Shown here in pieces: positions 19,025 to 26,806 of a stretch of 64,000 nucleotides of DNA. The position numbers and the translations under genes were made by a program. This DNA is from Pseudomonas putida (GTDB lineage Bacteria; Pseudomonadota; Gammaproteobacteria; Pseudomonadales; Pseudomonadaceae), in assembly GCF_004357765.1 (NCBI RefSeq), contig NZ_SMTE01000007.1, positions 186,001 through 250,000 on the forward strand, in the 5' to 3' direction. Every line of letters begins with the position of its first letter. Within the stretch, counting starts at the first letter, position 1. The notes below the pieces were generated by a model. That model had not been told where the DNA came from, made no database searches, and saw nothing but the letters and a program-made list of their open reading frames with translations.

Positions 19025-19035
19025 CTAATAATTAG
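19025..19035. promoter_or_regulatory. Palindrome CTAATAATTAG before the MarR gene (possible operator)
   Basis: A perfect 11-bp palindrome 20 bases before the start codon of the MarR-family gene, in a short AT-rich stretch within a GC-rich genome. MarR/SlyA proteins bind such TTAG/CTAA-flanked palindromes and often repress themselves. The assignment is inference. Confidence 0.4.
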
Positions 19036-19055
19036 TTCTAGTCGATGAGTGTTCT

Positions 19056-19493
19056 ATGCCCCTGAACGACAACCAACACCGCTTCGGTATGCAACTGGCC
19101 CAGATGTCCCGAGGCTGGCGTGCTGAACTGGATCGCCGCCTGGCCGGGCTCAACCTGTCCCAGGCGCGCTGGCTGGTGTTGTTGCACCTGTCGCGGTTCG
19201 AAGAGCCGCCGACCCAGCGTGAACTGGCCCAGAGTGTGGGCGTCGAGGGCCCGACCCTCGCGCGCCTGCTCGACAGCCTGGAAAACCAGGGCCTGGTCAG
19301 GCGCCTGGCCGTGATGGAAGACCGTCGTGCGAAGAAGATTGCCCTGTGTCCGCCAGCCCGGCCTATGATCGAGCAGATCGAGACCATCGCCAATGCGCTG
19401 CGTCTGGAGCTGTTCACGGGCATCGAACCGGCCGACCTGGAAGTGTGCATGCGCGTGCATGCCAAGATCCTGGCCAACCTCGACAAGGCTTGA
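19056..19493 (+). CDS. MarR/SlyA-family transcriptional regulator
   Basis: A 145-aa winged-helix regulator. The DNA-binding part is recognisable from PTQRELAQSVGVEGPTLARL (recognition helix) and the wing VMEDRRAKKIALCPPARPMI. N- and C-terminal helices form the expected dimer interface. ATG 19056 gives the usual MarR length; its ribosome site is weak. A palindrome overlaps the likely promoter, suggesting autoregulation. It sits alone between recQ and the convergent plpD-like gene, so the regulated target cannot be read from context, and no ligand can be named. Confidence 0.85.
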   Translation: MPLNDNQHRFGMQLAQMSRGWRAELDRRLAGLNLSQARWLVLLHLSRFEEPPTQRELAQSVGVEGPTLARLLDSLENQGLVRRLAVMEDRRAKKIALCPPARPMIEQIETIANALRLELFTGIEPADLEVCMRVHAKILANLDKA

Positions 19494-19517
19494 GGGGCTA
19501 CCGCTGCAGCTTGCAGC

Positions 19518-21704
19518 TCAGAAGGTATGCCCCAAGTTCAAGTACACCGCCTGTTCGTGGGCACTGTTGGCGCCGTAGCTCAGGTTCAGTGGCCCCAGCG
19601 GTGTCTCCATGCCCAGGAAGATGCTCGCCGCATTGATATAGCCGCTGTCAAAGGCGTTGTCGTTGTTCCAGGCCCGGCCGCGCTCGAGCGAGCCACCTAT
19701 GTACAACGGGAAGTCCAGCGGCACATAAGCCCTTGGCGTCAGGCGTCGGTAGTAGACCAGGCGCAGCAGGCTGATGTTCTGTCCCGATACCGAGTCCTGG
19801 CGGAAGCCTGAAAGTTCGCGGGCACCGCCGATCACGAAGCTCGAGGTGACCACCTCGGTATCGTCCAGGGTGCGCCCGTAGCGCCCGCCGAGCACGAACG
19901 TGTTCGGCCCACTGCTGATCGCCTTGTCCAGGTTGAACAACCATTGGCGGTAGTCCTCGTCGGAGTCCAGCGACTTGTCGTACTTGCGCAAGGTCAGCCC
20001 GATGTCCTCGCCGCTGTGCGGGAAGTACACGTTGTCCATGGTATCGAACGAGTATTTGAGCTCGTAGAAGCCCTCGTTGAAGCTGACTTTCGGCAAGTCC
20101 TGATCGCCGATGCGCACGTCGGCCTCGCCCCAGGCCTTGCCCGCGCCCAGGCGCACTTCGCCATAGGTGCCGATCTGGCGACCGAGGTTCAGACCGAAAC
20201 CGTAGCGCTCCAGGCGGTATTCGGCGATCGGGTCGTTGTCCAGGGTGGCTTCGATGTTTTGCGAGCCGAAGTCCAGGTAAGGCGCGATGAAATAGCGTGA
20301 GCCCACGTCCAGCGGCTGGTAGAACTCGCTGTAGAGCTCCTGCTGGTCGCCGATCTGCGCGCGGGTCAGCCACTCGGCGCCCAGCTCGTTGATGCCGTTG
20401 ACGCGGTAGCTGGCGCCGAGGTTGAAGGCGCTATCGCCACGCAGATCGTCAGACAGGTTCAGGCCCAGGCGTAGGTAATCGGTGCCGCCGCGCTTGCCCC
20501 GTGCGGTGATCACCAGGGTGTTGTCGTCGCCTTTGTGCACGACCCGGTAATGAACCCTGTCGAAATAGTCCAGGCCGTAAAGCGTGCCCATGTCGGTCTG
20601 CAGCCGATCCAGTTCCAGAGGTTGGCCAACGGGTTGGCGGATGTAGTAGCGAATCACGTCGTCGCTGACCTTGGAGTCGTTCTCCACCTTGATTGTGGTG
20701 ATCACCGGCGTACGTTGGCCGGCGGAACGAGCGGCCACCAGGCTGGCGTCGCCCTCAGGCCGGCGCAGCGCCGCAAGGCGCGGGGCCAGTAGCTCGGTGG
20801 CACGGTAGCCGGCGTCGATCATGTCGCGGGCACGGCCGAAATCGGTGACGCCGAACGCCGCCAGTGGCGGCTGGATGAGTATGTCGTCGCGATGCAGGCT
20901 GGCCAGTTGCTCTTCGGAGTTGCGCCGGGTCATCAGGGTGATCGACTGGTTGAGCACGTCCACCACCGTCGCCAGCTGTTTGCGGTCACGCAGGGGCGAG
21001 CCGATGTCGACCACGATCGCCACGTCCACACCCATGTCCCGCGCCACGTCCAGCGGGATGTTGTCGACCATGCCGCCATCGACCAGCAACCGGCCATCGA
21101 CCTCGACCGGGGCGAATACCGCTGGGATCGACATGCTGGCGCGGATCACCTGGGCCAGGTGCCCACGCTTGAACACCACTTTGTCTCCGCTGGCGATATC
21201 GGTGGCCACCGCGCGAAAGGGAATGGGCAGTTTGTCGAAGTCGCGGATATCGGCGGTATGCGCCAGCTTGCTTTCCAGTAGCAGGGCCAGGTTCTGACCC
21301 TGGATTACTCCCAGCGGCAGGCCAAGGCTGCCGTCATCACGGAAGCTGAGCTTTTGCTTTACCAGGAAGTCGCGGTCGTCCTGCTTGCGTCGGAAGGGTA
21401 CATCCTTGCGCGGCGGGGCGTCCGACAGCGCTTGCTGCCAGTCCAATGTGGTAGCCAGTTTTTCCAGTTCCTCGACGCTGTAACCGGAGGCATACAGGCC
21501 GCCGACCACCGCGCCCATGCTGGTACCTGCGATGGCATCGATGTGTACCCCCTGTTGTTCAAGCGCTTTGAGCACGCCGATGTGGGCGAGCCCTCGGGCG
21601 GCGCCGCCGGAAAGCACCAGGCCGACTTTCGGCCGGACCGGCTCGGCGGCGACAACCGTGCAGGTGGTCAGCGTCAACAACAGGCAGAACAGCAAACGGC
21701 GCAT
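19518..21704 (-). CDS. plpD: Patatin-like phospholipase with outer-membrane barrel, PlpD-type (type Vd secretion)
   Basis: A 728-aa autotransporter-like lipase. After a signal peptide (MRRLLFCLLLTLTTCTVVAA) comes a patatin domain with the oxyanion loop GGAARG, the nucleophile motif GTSMG (Ser62) and the catalytic Asp in LVDGGMVDN (Asp209). A POTRA domain follows around residues 310-385, then a 16-strand-type barrel ending AVYLNLGHTF with the terminal Phe typical of outer-membrane proteins. This order matches P. aeruginosa PlpD, a secreted phospholipase A1. ATG 21704 was chosen over the in-frame TTG at 21716 because it begins the signal peptide. It is transcribed toward the MarR gene. Confidence 0.9.
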   Translation of the reverse strand: MRRLLFCLLLTLTTCTVVAAEPVRPKVGLVLSGGAARGLAHIGVLKALEQQGVHIDAIAGTSMGAVVGGLYASGYSVEELEKLATTLDWQQALSDAPPRKDVPFRRKQDDRDFLVKQKLSFRDDGSLGLPLGVIQGQNLALLLESKLAHTADIRDFDKLPIPFRAVATDIASGDKVVFKRGHLAQVIRASMSIPAVFAPVEVDGRLLVDGGMVDNIPLDVARDMGVDVAIVVDIGSPLRDRKQLATVVDVLNQSITLMTRRNSEEQLASLHRDDILIQPPLAAFGVTDFGRARDMIDAGYRATELLAPRLAALRRPEGDASLVAARSAGQRTPVITTIKVENDSKVSDDVIRYYIRQPVGQPLELDRLQTDMGTLYGLDYFDRVHYRVVHKGDDNTLVITARGKRGGTDYLRLGLNLSDDLRGDSAFNLGASYRVNGINELGAEWLTRAQIGDQQELYSEFYQPLDVGSRYFIAPYLDFGSQNIEATLDNDPIAEYRLERYGFGLNLGRQIGTYGEVRLGAGKAWGEADVRIGDQDLPKVSFNEGFYELKYSFDTMDNVYFPHSGEDIGLTLRKYDKSLDSDEDYRQWLFNLDKAISSGPNTFVLGGRYGRTLDDTEVVTSSFVIGGARELSGFRQDSVSGQNISLLRLVYYRRLTPRAYVPLDFPLYIGGSLERGRAWNNDNAFDSGYINAASIFLGMETPLGPLNLSYGANSAHEQAVYLNLGHTF

Positions 21705-21771
21705 CGTGAGTCTCAAACCGGGAGGTAAAGACCGCTAGTATAAGCAACCACTCACCCGGAGACCCGCGACC

Positions 21772-22053
21772 ATGGCCGATGCCAAGCCGGAAATTGTCAT
21801 TACCTATTGCACCCAGTGCCAGTGGCTGCTGCGCGCTGCCTGGTTGGCCCAGGAGCTGCTCAGCACCTTCAGCGACGACCTTGGTCGAGTCGCCCTCGAA
21901 CCCGGCACCGGGGGTATATTCAGGATTACCTGCAACGGCGTGCAGATCTGGGAGCGCAAGGCCGATGGTGGCTTCCCAGAAGCCAAGCAGCTCAAGCAGC
22001 GGGTGCGCGACCAGATCGACCCGCAGCGCGACCTGGGCCACAACGATCGCTGA
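21772..22053 (+). CDS. SelT/SelW/SelH-family selenoprotein-like redox protein (Cys form)
   Basis: A 93-aa thioredoxin-like protein of the Rdx family. It has the N-terminal CxxC motif in ITYCTQCQWLLRAAW with cysteine in place of selenocysteine, and the family-typical GGIFRITCNGVQIW and GGFPEAKQLKQRVRD blocks. A thiol redox role is expected, but the substrate is unknown. It starts at ATG 21772, diverges from plpD, and its stop abuts the stop of the convergent EamA gene with no gap. Confidence 0.85.
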   Translation: MADAKPEIVITYCTQCQWLLRAAWLAQELLSTFSDDLGRVALEPGTGGIFRITCNGVQIWERKADGGFPEAKQLKQRVRDQIDPQRDLGHNDR

Positions 22054-22944
22054 TCAGGCACCCTGCGCTGCTTCGTGCGGGCGTGGCGGTTGTTCGGCGG
22101 CCAGGCGGCTGGAGAGGACGATGGCGAAAATAATCAGCGCACCCCCGGCCAGCATGCGTAGGGTGGGCGTCTCGTTGAACACCAGCCAGGCGACGGCGAT
22201 GCCATAGACCGGTTCCATGCCGAATACCACGGCGGCTGTGCGGGCCTTGATCACGGCCAGGCTGGCCACGAACAGGCTGTGCGCCACGCCGGTACAGAAG
22301 ACGCCCAGCAGGGCGATCCACAGCCAGTCAATGGAGGTGATCTCGGTCAGGCCCGGCGCAGCGAAAGGCAGCAGGCACAGGCCCACCACCAGGTTCTGCC
22401 ACAAGGCGGCCTGCACGGCAGGCAAACGACCGGAACCGGCGCGGTTGGTCAGCGACAACAGCGAGAACAGCAGGCCTGACAGCAGGGCCCAGAGCAAACC
22501 GCCAGTGGCTTCGCTGGCCAGGTCGAACTGCGGCGTGACCAGTACCAGACCAATACTCACCAGCAGTACCAAGAACGCCTCGTTGCGGCGGATGCGCTCA
22601 CGGAACAGCAGCCCTTCGAGGATGACCGTGAAGGCGGGGAAGCTGGCGAAACCCAGAGTGGCGATGGCCACGCCAGCGACCTTGACCGCGATGAAGAAAC
22701 TCACCCAATGTCCGGCCAGCAGCATCCCGCCAAGTAAAAGGCGGCGCAGGTCCTGACGGTTCAGACGACGCCAGCCTGGGCCTGCGAGGCTGGCGAACAG
22801 GCCCAAGGCGAGCACGGCGAAAGCCGCGCGGCCGAAGACGATCTGCGTGGGGTTGGCACTGGCGGCCAGTTTGCCGAAGACGCCGGTCAGGCCGAAGAAC
22901 AGCGCGCCGACATGCAGGGCGCCGAGGGCAGTGCGGTGGTTCAT
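22054..22944 (-). CDS. EamA/DMT-family metabolite exporter
   Basis: A 296-aa inner-membrane protein with about ten hydrophobic helices in two EamA repeats (first from about residue 8 to 135, second from about 150 to 285). Motifs such as FGRAAFAVLALGLF and the repeat-end segment GMEPVYGIAVAWLVFNETP are typical of the drug/metabolite transporter superfamily. The substrate cannot be predicted. It starts at ATG 22944 and is a single gene ending exactly where the convergent SelT/W-like gene ends. Confidence 0.85.
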   Translation of the reverse strand: MNHRTALGALHVGALFFGLTGVFGKLAASANPTQIVFGRAAFAVLALGLFASLAGPGWRRLNRQDLRRLLLGGMLLAGHWVSFFIAVKVAGVAIATLGFASFPAFTVILEGLLFRERIRRNEAFLVLLVSIGLVLVTPQFDLASEATGGLLWALLSGLLFSLLSLTNRAGSGRLPAVQAALWQNLVVGLCLLPFAAPGLTEITSIDWLWIALLGVFCTGVAHSLFVASLAVIKARTAAVVFGMEPVYGIAVAWLVFNETPTLRMLAGGALIIFAIVLSSRLAAEQPPRPHEAAQGA

Positions 22945-23019
22945 GGTGGTCCTTGTGGCTGCAAGTCTTGCCGGCGCAGTTTAACCTGCCTTCCCCGGCG
23001 GACCACCTCTGTCGCGCAG

Positions 23020-23331
23020 CTACAGGCTGATGCGCCCCAGCAAGATGTCGCGAAACATGACGAAATCGCCGATCAGGCTGTAGAACGGGTGGGTGAACGT
23101 GGCCGGGCGGTTTTTCTCGAAGAAGAAATGTCCGACCCAGGCGAAGCCATAGCCGAAGACCGGCACTGCCAGCAACAACAGCCACTTGCCGCTGCCGATG
23201 GTGTAGGCCAGCAGGGCGATCACCAGGCTGGTACCGACGAAGTGCAGGCGTCGGCACGTGGGATTGCTGTGTTCGCCGAGGTAGTAGGGGTAGAACTCGG
23301 CAAAACTGCGAAACTGCGCTGAGCTGTTCAT
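23020..23331 (-). CDS. Mpo1-like (DUF962) membrane protein
   Basis: A 103-aa protein with the DUF962 pattern: FYPYYLGEHSNPTCRRLHF near the N-terminus, two hydrophobic helices around residues 33-70, and GHFFFEKNRPATFTHPFYSL with conserved histidines. Yeast Mpo1 of this family is a dioxygenase of 2-hydroxy fatty acid oxidation; bacterial function is less certain. It starts at ATG 23331, with 75 bp separating it from the EamA gene on the same strand. Confidence 0.85.
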   Translation of the reverse strand: MNSSAQFRSFAEFYPYYLGEHSNPTCRRLHFVGTSLVIALLAYTIGSGKWLLLLAVPVFGYGFAWVGHFFFEKNRPATFTHPFYSLIGDFVMFRDILLGRISL

Positions 23332-23483
23332 GGCATCGCTCCAGTATTAACGCTTTTTGACAGGATACACGGCGTGGAGCCTGATTCGAGTCTAGAGTCA
23401 TTGGCGGAGCCGGCCAGTGACAATGGGCGCCAATTGAGTATCCTTGGGTTACCGCATGGAGCGGTCAGCGAAAGAAGCCTGTC

Positions 23484-24545
23484 ATGAGCGAAAGAACCAC
23501 GTCAGCCAGCTGGGCATCAGGGATCGTCAAGGCACTCGAGCTCGAAGGGCTCGACTGCCCGGCCATGTTCAAGCAGCTCGGGCTGGATTTTGCCGCCCTC
23601 GACGATCCCGATGCGCGCTTTCCCCAGGATGACATGACCCGCCTCTGGCAATTGGCGGTAGAGCTGTCGGGCAACGACGCCATAGGCCTGAACATGGCGC
23701 GAGTGGTACGTCCAGCCTCGTTCCATGTGGTGGGTTACGCGCTGATGTCCAGTCGTACGCTGGCCGAGGGCTTCGAGCGCCTGGTGCGTTACCAGCGCAT
23801 CATTGCCGAAAGCTCTGATCTGAGTTTCCTGCTGGGCCCTGAGGGCTACTCGCTGATACTGACCGTGCATGGCGATCACCTCCCGCCTACCCGTCACAGT
23901 GCCGAGGCATCGCTGGCCTGTGCGCTGGCCTTGTGCACCTGGCTCAGTGGGCGGCCTATCCAGCCGGTGCGGGTGATGGTGCAGGGGCCGCAGCCGAAGA
24001 ATGTCGAACCCTACAAGGTTGCGTTCCACTGTCCGCTGGTGTTCGGTGCGCCGCGCGATGCGCTGGTGTTCGAGCGTGCCGACATGGAGGCGCCGCTGCC
24101 CACCGCCAATGAGGCGATGGCGATCCTTCACGACCGTTTTGCCGGTGAATACCTCGCACGCTTCTCGGAAAGCCGCGTGACCCATCGGGTGCGCCAGGTG
24201 CTATGCCGCATCCTGCCCCAGGGCGAGCCCAAGCGCGAAACGTTGGCCCAGGCCCTGCACCTGTCGCAACGCACCCTGCAGCGCCGACTGCAGGAAGAGG
24301 GCACCAGCTTTCAGGCTCTGCTGGACGATACGCGACGCGAACTGGCGGAGCAGTATCTCGCCCAGCCGGGCATGACCCTGCTGGAAACCGCATACCTGTT
24401 GGGGTTCGCCGACCCCAGTAATTTCTACCGGGCGTTCCGTCGTTGGTTCGATGTCACGCCCAGTGAGTATCGGGCGCGGCTGGGAGCGGACGCCCCCTCC
24501 GTCAATGACGCCAGAATGCAGGCATACACAACACCAGCACCGTGA
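23484..24545 (+). CDS. oruR: AraC-family regulator, OruR-like
   Basis: A 353-aa regulator with an N-terminal arabinose-binding-like ligand domain (residues about 20-210) and a C-terminal AraC DNA-binding domain (about 230-335) with two helix-turn-helix parts: LAQALHLSQRTLQRRLQEEG and LLETAYLLGFADPSNFYRAF. Architecture and chromosomal position relative to phh, aot and aru genes resemble P. aeruginosa OruR, an ornithine-utilisation regulator, but the inducer is inferred only. It starts at ATG 23484. Its 3' end overlaps the convergent trkH gene by 44 bp, so both stop codons lie inside the other gene. Confidence 0.78.
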   Translation: MSERTTSASWASGIVKALELEGLDCPAMFKQLGLDFAALDDPDARFPQDDMTRLWQLAVELSGNDAIGLNMARVVRPASFHVVGYALMSSRTLAEGFERLVRYQRIIAESSDLSFLLGPEGYSLILTVHGDHLPPTRHSAEASLACALALCTWLSGRPIQPVRVMVQGPQPKNVEPYKVAFHCPLVFGAPRDALVFERADMEAPLPTANEAMAILHDRFAGEYLARFSESRVTHRVRQVLCRILPQGEPKRETLAQALHLSQRTLQRRLQEEGTSFQALLDDTRRELAEQYLAQPGMTLLETAYLLGFADPSNFYRAFRRWFDVTPSEYRARLGADAPSVNDARMQAYTTPAP

Positions 24546-25956
24546 TGATCTCCAGGCGGCCAAGCAGCATGCCGCCGGCGAGAATCCACTTGGCGGCATC
24601 CGGCAGGCTGGCGTAGTTGCCGGAGGGTCCGATCACCTCGCCCAAGCCTGGGCCCACACCCGACACTGTACCAGCGGCGCCGGTCAGCGCCGTCATCCAG
24701 TCCACGCCCAGCAGTGACAACAGCAAGGCCATTACGCAGATGGTGATGGCGAAGAAGAACGAGAAGGTCAGGATCGAGCGCACGATCTCTTCGTCGAGAC
24801 GGTGACCGTTGTACTTCTGCTTGATCACCGCACGCGGATGGATCAGTTGATTGAGGTTGGCCTTGAGCAGAATATAGGCCACCTGGAAGCGGAAGATCTT
24901 GATGCCGCCGGCGGTCGATCCGGAGCAGCCACCGACGAAACCCAGGTAGAAGAACAACATCAGCGAGAAATTGCCCCACAGGCTGTAGTCGCCCAGGGCG
25001 AAGCCAGTGGTGGTCACGATCGAGGTTACGTTCAGCGCGACGTGGCGCAGCGCATCGAGCCAGTGCAGGTTGGTGGTGTACCAATACCAGGTGCCCAGCA
25101 CCAGCCAGGTCACCACCAGCATGCCCAGCAGACCCTGAACTTGCTGGTCGCGGATCAGCGCCTTGCGGTTGCCCCGCAGGGTCGCCACGTACAAGGTGAA
25201 CGGCAGGCTGCCAAGGATCATCACCACCACCGCGACCCAGTGCACCGCCGGGATGTCCCACTTGGCCAAGGATTGGTCGGAGGTCGAGAAACCGCCGGTG
25301 GAGATCGCTGACATCGCATGGTTGATGGCATCGAACGGGTTCATGCCTGCCCACCAGAAGCCCAGCGCGCCCAGCACCGAGAACCCGACATACACCCCGA
25401 CGATCGACTTGGCCACCATGTGCGAGCGCGGCATGACCTTTTCCGAACGGTCCGAAGACTCGGTCTGGAACAGGCGCATGCCACCGATGCGCAGCAGGGG
25501 CAAGATCGCCACGGCCATGGCGATGAAGCCGATACCGCCGAGCCAATGCAGCATCGAACGCCACATGAGAATGCCCGGGGACATGCGGTCAAGCCCACTG
25601 AGCACCGTGGCCCCTGTGGCGGTGATGCCGGACATGCTCTCGAAGAACGCGTCGGTGTAGCTGATGTGCTGGGTGAGCAGGAAGGGCAGGGCGGCGAAAA
25701 TGCAGACCACCACCCAACTGCTGACCGTGAGCAGGTACATGTCGCGAGGGCGCAGGTGCACGTGTTCGGGACGGCCCTGGATGACCATGGCCAGGCCGGC
25801 GACGAAGGTGATCAGGCTGGACCAAAGGAACGAGTGCATGTCGGCGGTACGGTCGAAGACCACCAGCGTCGCCATGGGTACGGCCATGCTCACGGCCAGG
25901 GTGATGAGGAAGATGCCGATGATGAAACCAATGATCCTTAAGGTCGGCAACGCCAT
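24502..25956 (-). CDS. trkH: Trk-type potassium uptake protein TrkH
   Basis: Membrane subunit of the low-affinity K+ uptake system, 484 aa, with eight or more hydrophobic helices. Selectivity-loop motifs typical of the Trk/Ktr/HKT family can be seen: SMSGITATGATVLSGLDRM, AISTGGFSTSDQSLAKW, SIVTTTGFALGDYSLWGN and LTGAAGTVSGVGPGLGEVIG, one per M1-P-M2 repeat. It starts at ATG 25956 (MALPTLRIIGFIIGIFLITL). The cytoplasmic partner TrkA is not in the window. It overlaps the convergent OruR-like gene by 44 bp. Confidence 0.93.
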   Translation of the reverse strand: MALPTLRIIGFIIGIFLITLAVSMAVPMATLVVFDRTADMHSFLWSSLITFVAGLAMVIQGRPEHVHLRPRDMYLLTVSSWVVVCIFAALPFLLTQHISYTDAFFESMSGITATGATVLSGLDRMSPGILMWRSMLHWLGGIGFIAMAVAILPLLRIGGMRLFQTESSDRSEKVMPRSHMVAKSIVGVYVGFSVLGALGFWWAGMNPFDAINHAMSAISTGGFSTSDQSLAKWDIPAVHWVAVVVMILGSLPFTLYVATLRGNRKALIRDQQVQGLLGMLVVTWLVLGTWYWYTTNLHWLDALRHVALNVTSIVTTTGFALGDYSLWGNFSLMLFFYLGFVGGCSGSTAGGIKIFRFQVAYILLKANLNQLIHPRAVIKQKYNGHRLDEEIVRSILTFSFFFAITICVMALLLSLLGVDWMTALTGAAGTVSGVGPGLGEVIGPSGNYASLPDAAKWILAGGMLLGRLEIITVLVLCMPAFWRH

Positions 25957-26083
25957 GTGATCTGCTCTGACTCGAAACGGAAGGGCGCCATTCTACCTAT
26001 GGGTCGGTTAGCTGCAAGCCACGAGCAGCAAGCTACAAGAAAAAGCGCTATGTGTAGCTCTGCTCCTGCTCCTGCTCCTACCT

Positions 26084-26111
26084 GCAGCTTGCAGCTTGCA
26101 GCTTGCAGCTT
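26084..26111. repeat. Four tandem copies of heptamer GCAGCTT
   Basis: Exact copies start at 26084, 26091, 26098 and 26105, preceded by a CTCCTG-type hexamer run at about 26060-26079. The tract lies in the 193-bp gap between trkH and the nitroreductase gene. The length may vary among strains by slippage. Confidence 0.8.
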
Positions 26112-26149
26112 GAGAATGGCCGCACATTTACCTGCCAGGAGGGTAGCCG

Positions 26150-26707
26150 ATGGAGGCTCTCGACGCATTGCTCAACCGTGTTTCCGTGCCACGCCTGACC
26201 GATCCCGCCCCCAACGCTGCCCAGCGTGAGGCGCTGTTCCAGGCCGCCTTGCGTGCACCGGACCATGGCCAACTGCGCCCATGGCGCTTTCTGACCATCG
26301 AAGGCCAGGCTCGGGAAAAACTCGGCGAGCTGTTCGCCGAGGCGTTGCAGGCCAAGGGCGATGCCAGTCAGGCAGCGCTGGACAAAGCGCGCGCCATGCC
26401 GCTGCGCGCACCCTTGCTGATCGTGGTGATCGCCAAGCTGCAAGACCACTTCAAGGTGCCCAAGAGCGAGCAGCGCCTGGCGGCAGGCTGCGCAGCCCAT
26501 GGGATCCTGATCGCGGCGCATGCCCAGGGCATCGGCGCGGTGTGGCGCACCGGCGACATGGCCTTCGATGCCCATGTGCACAAGGGGCTGGGGATGGCCG
26601 AGAATGAGGAGTTGGTTGGCTATCTGTACGTCGGCACGCCACTGACCGAGCCGCGTACGGCGCCGGTGCTGGAGACGGCTGAATTCGTCAGCGCCTGGGG
26701 CGAGTAG
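26150..26707 (+). CDS. YdjA-like nitroreductase family protein
   Basis: A 185-aa FMN-dependent oxidoreductase. It carries the nitroreductase pattern: the start LLNRVSVPRLTDPAP, the FMN-binding RAPDHGQLRPWRF segment, and GCAAHGILIAAHAQGIGAVW. The length fits E. coli YdjA (183 aa), which acts on aromatic nitro compounds in vitro; the natural substrate is unknown. ATG 26150 is supported by AGGAGG 7 bases upstream. It is a single gene followed by a REP pair and facing the Cpx-like genes. Confidence 0.88.
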   Translation: MEALDALLNRVSVPRLTDPAPNAAQREALFQAALRAPDHGQLRPWRFLTIEGQAREKLGELFAEALQAKGDASQAALDKARAMPLRAPLLIVVIAKLQDHFKVPKSEQRLAAGCAAHGILIAAHAQGIGAVWRTGDMAFDAHVHKGLGMAENEELVGYLYVGTPLTEPRTAPVLETAEFVSAWGE

Positions 26708-26721
26708 CGCAGAGTCCCCTT

Positions 26722-26780
26722 CGCGGGCAAGCCCGCTCCCACAGGAAGGTGCGGTCCCTGTAGGAGCGGGCTTGCCCGGG
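26722..26780. repeat. REP-type palindromic pair
   Basis: Two inverted 24-base arms around GCGGGCAAGCCCGCTCC, not quite perfect, with an 11-base spacer. They lie between two convergent genes. This is the common Pseudomonas REP form and may end transcription from both sides. Confidence 0.8.
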
Positions 26781-26806
26781 AATAGGCCGGTAGTCCCGGC
26801 CGATTC

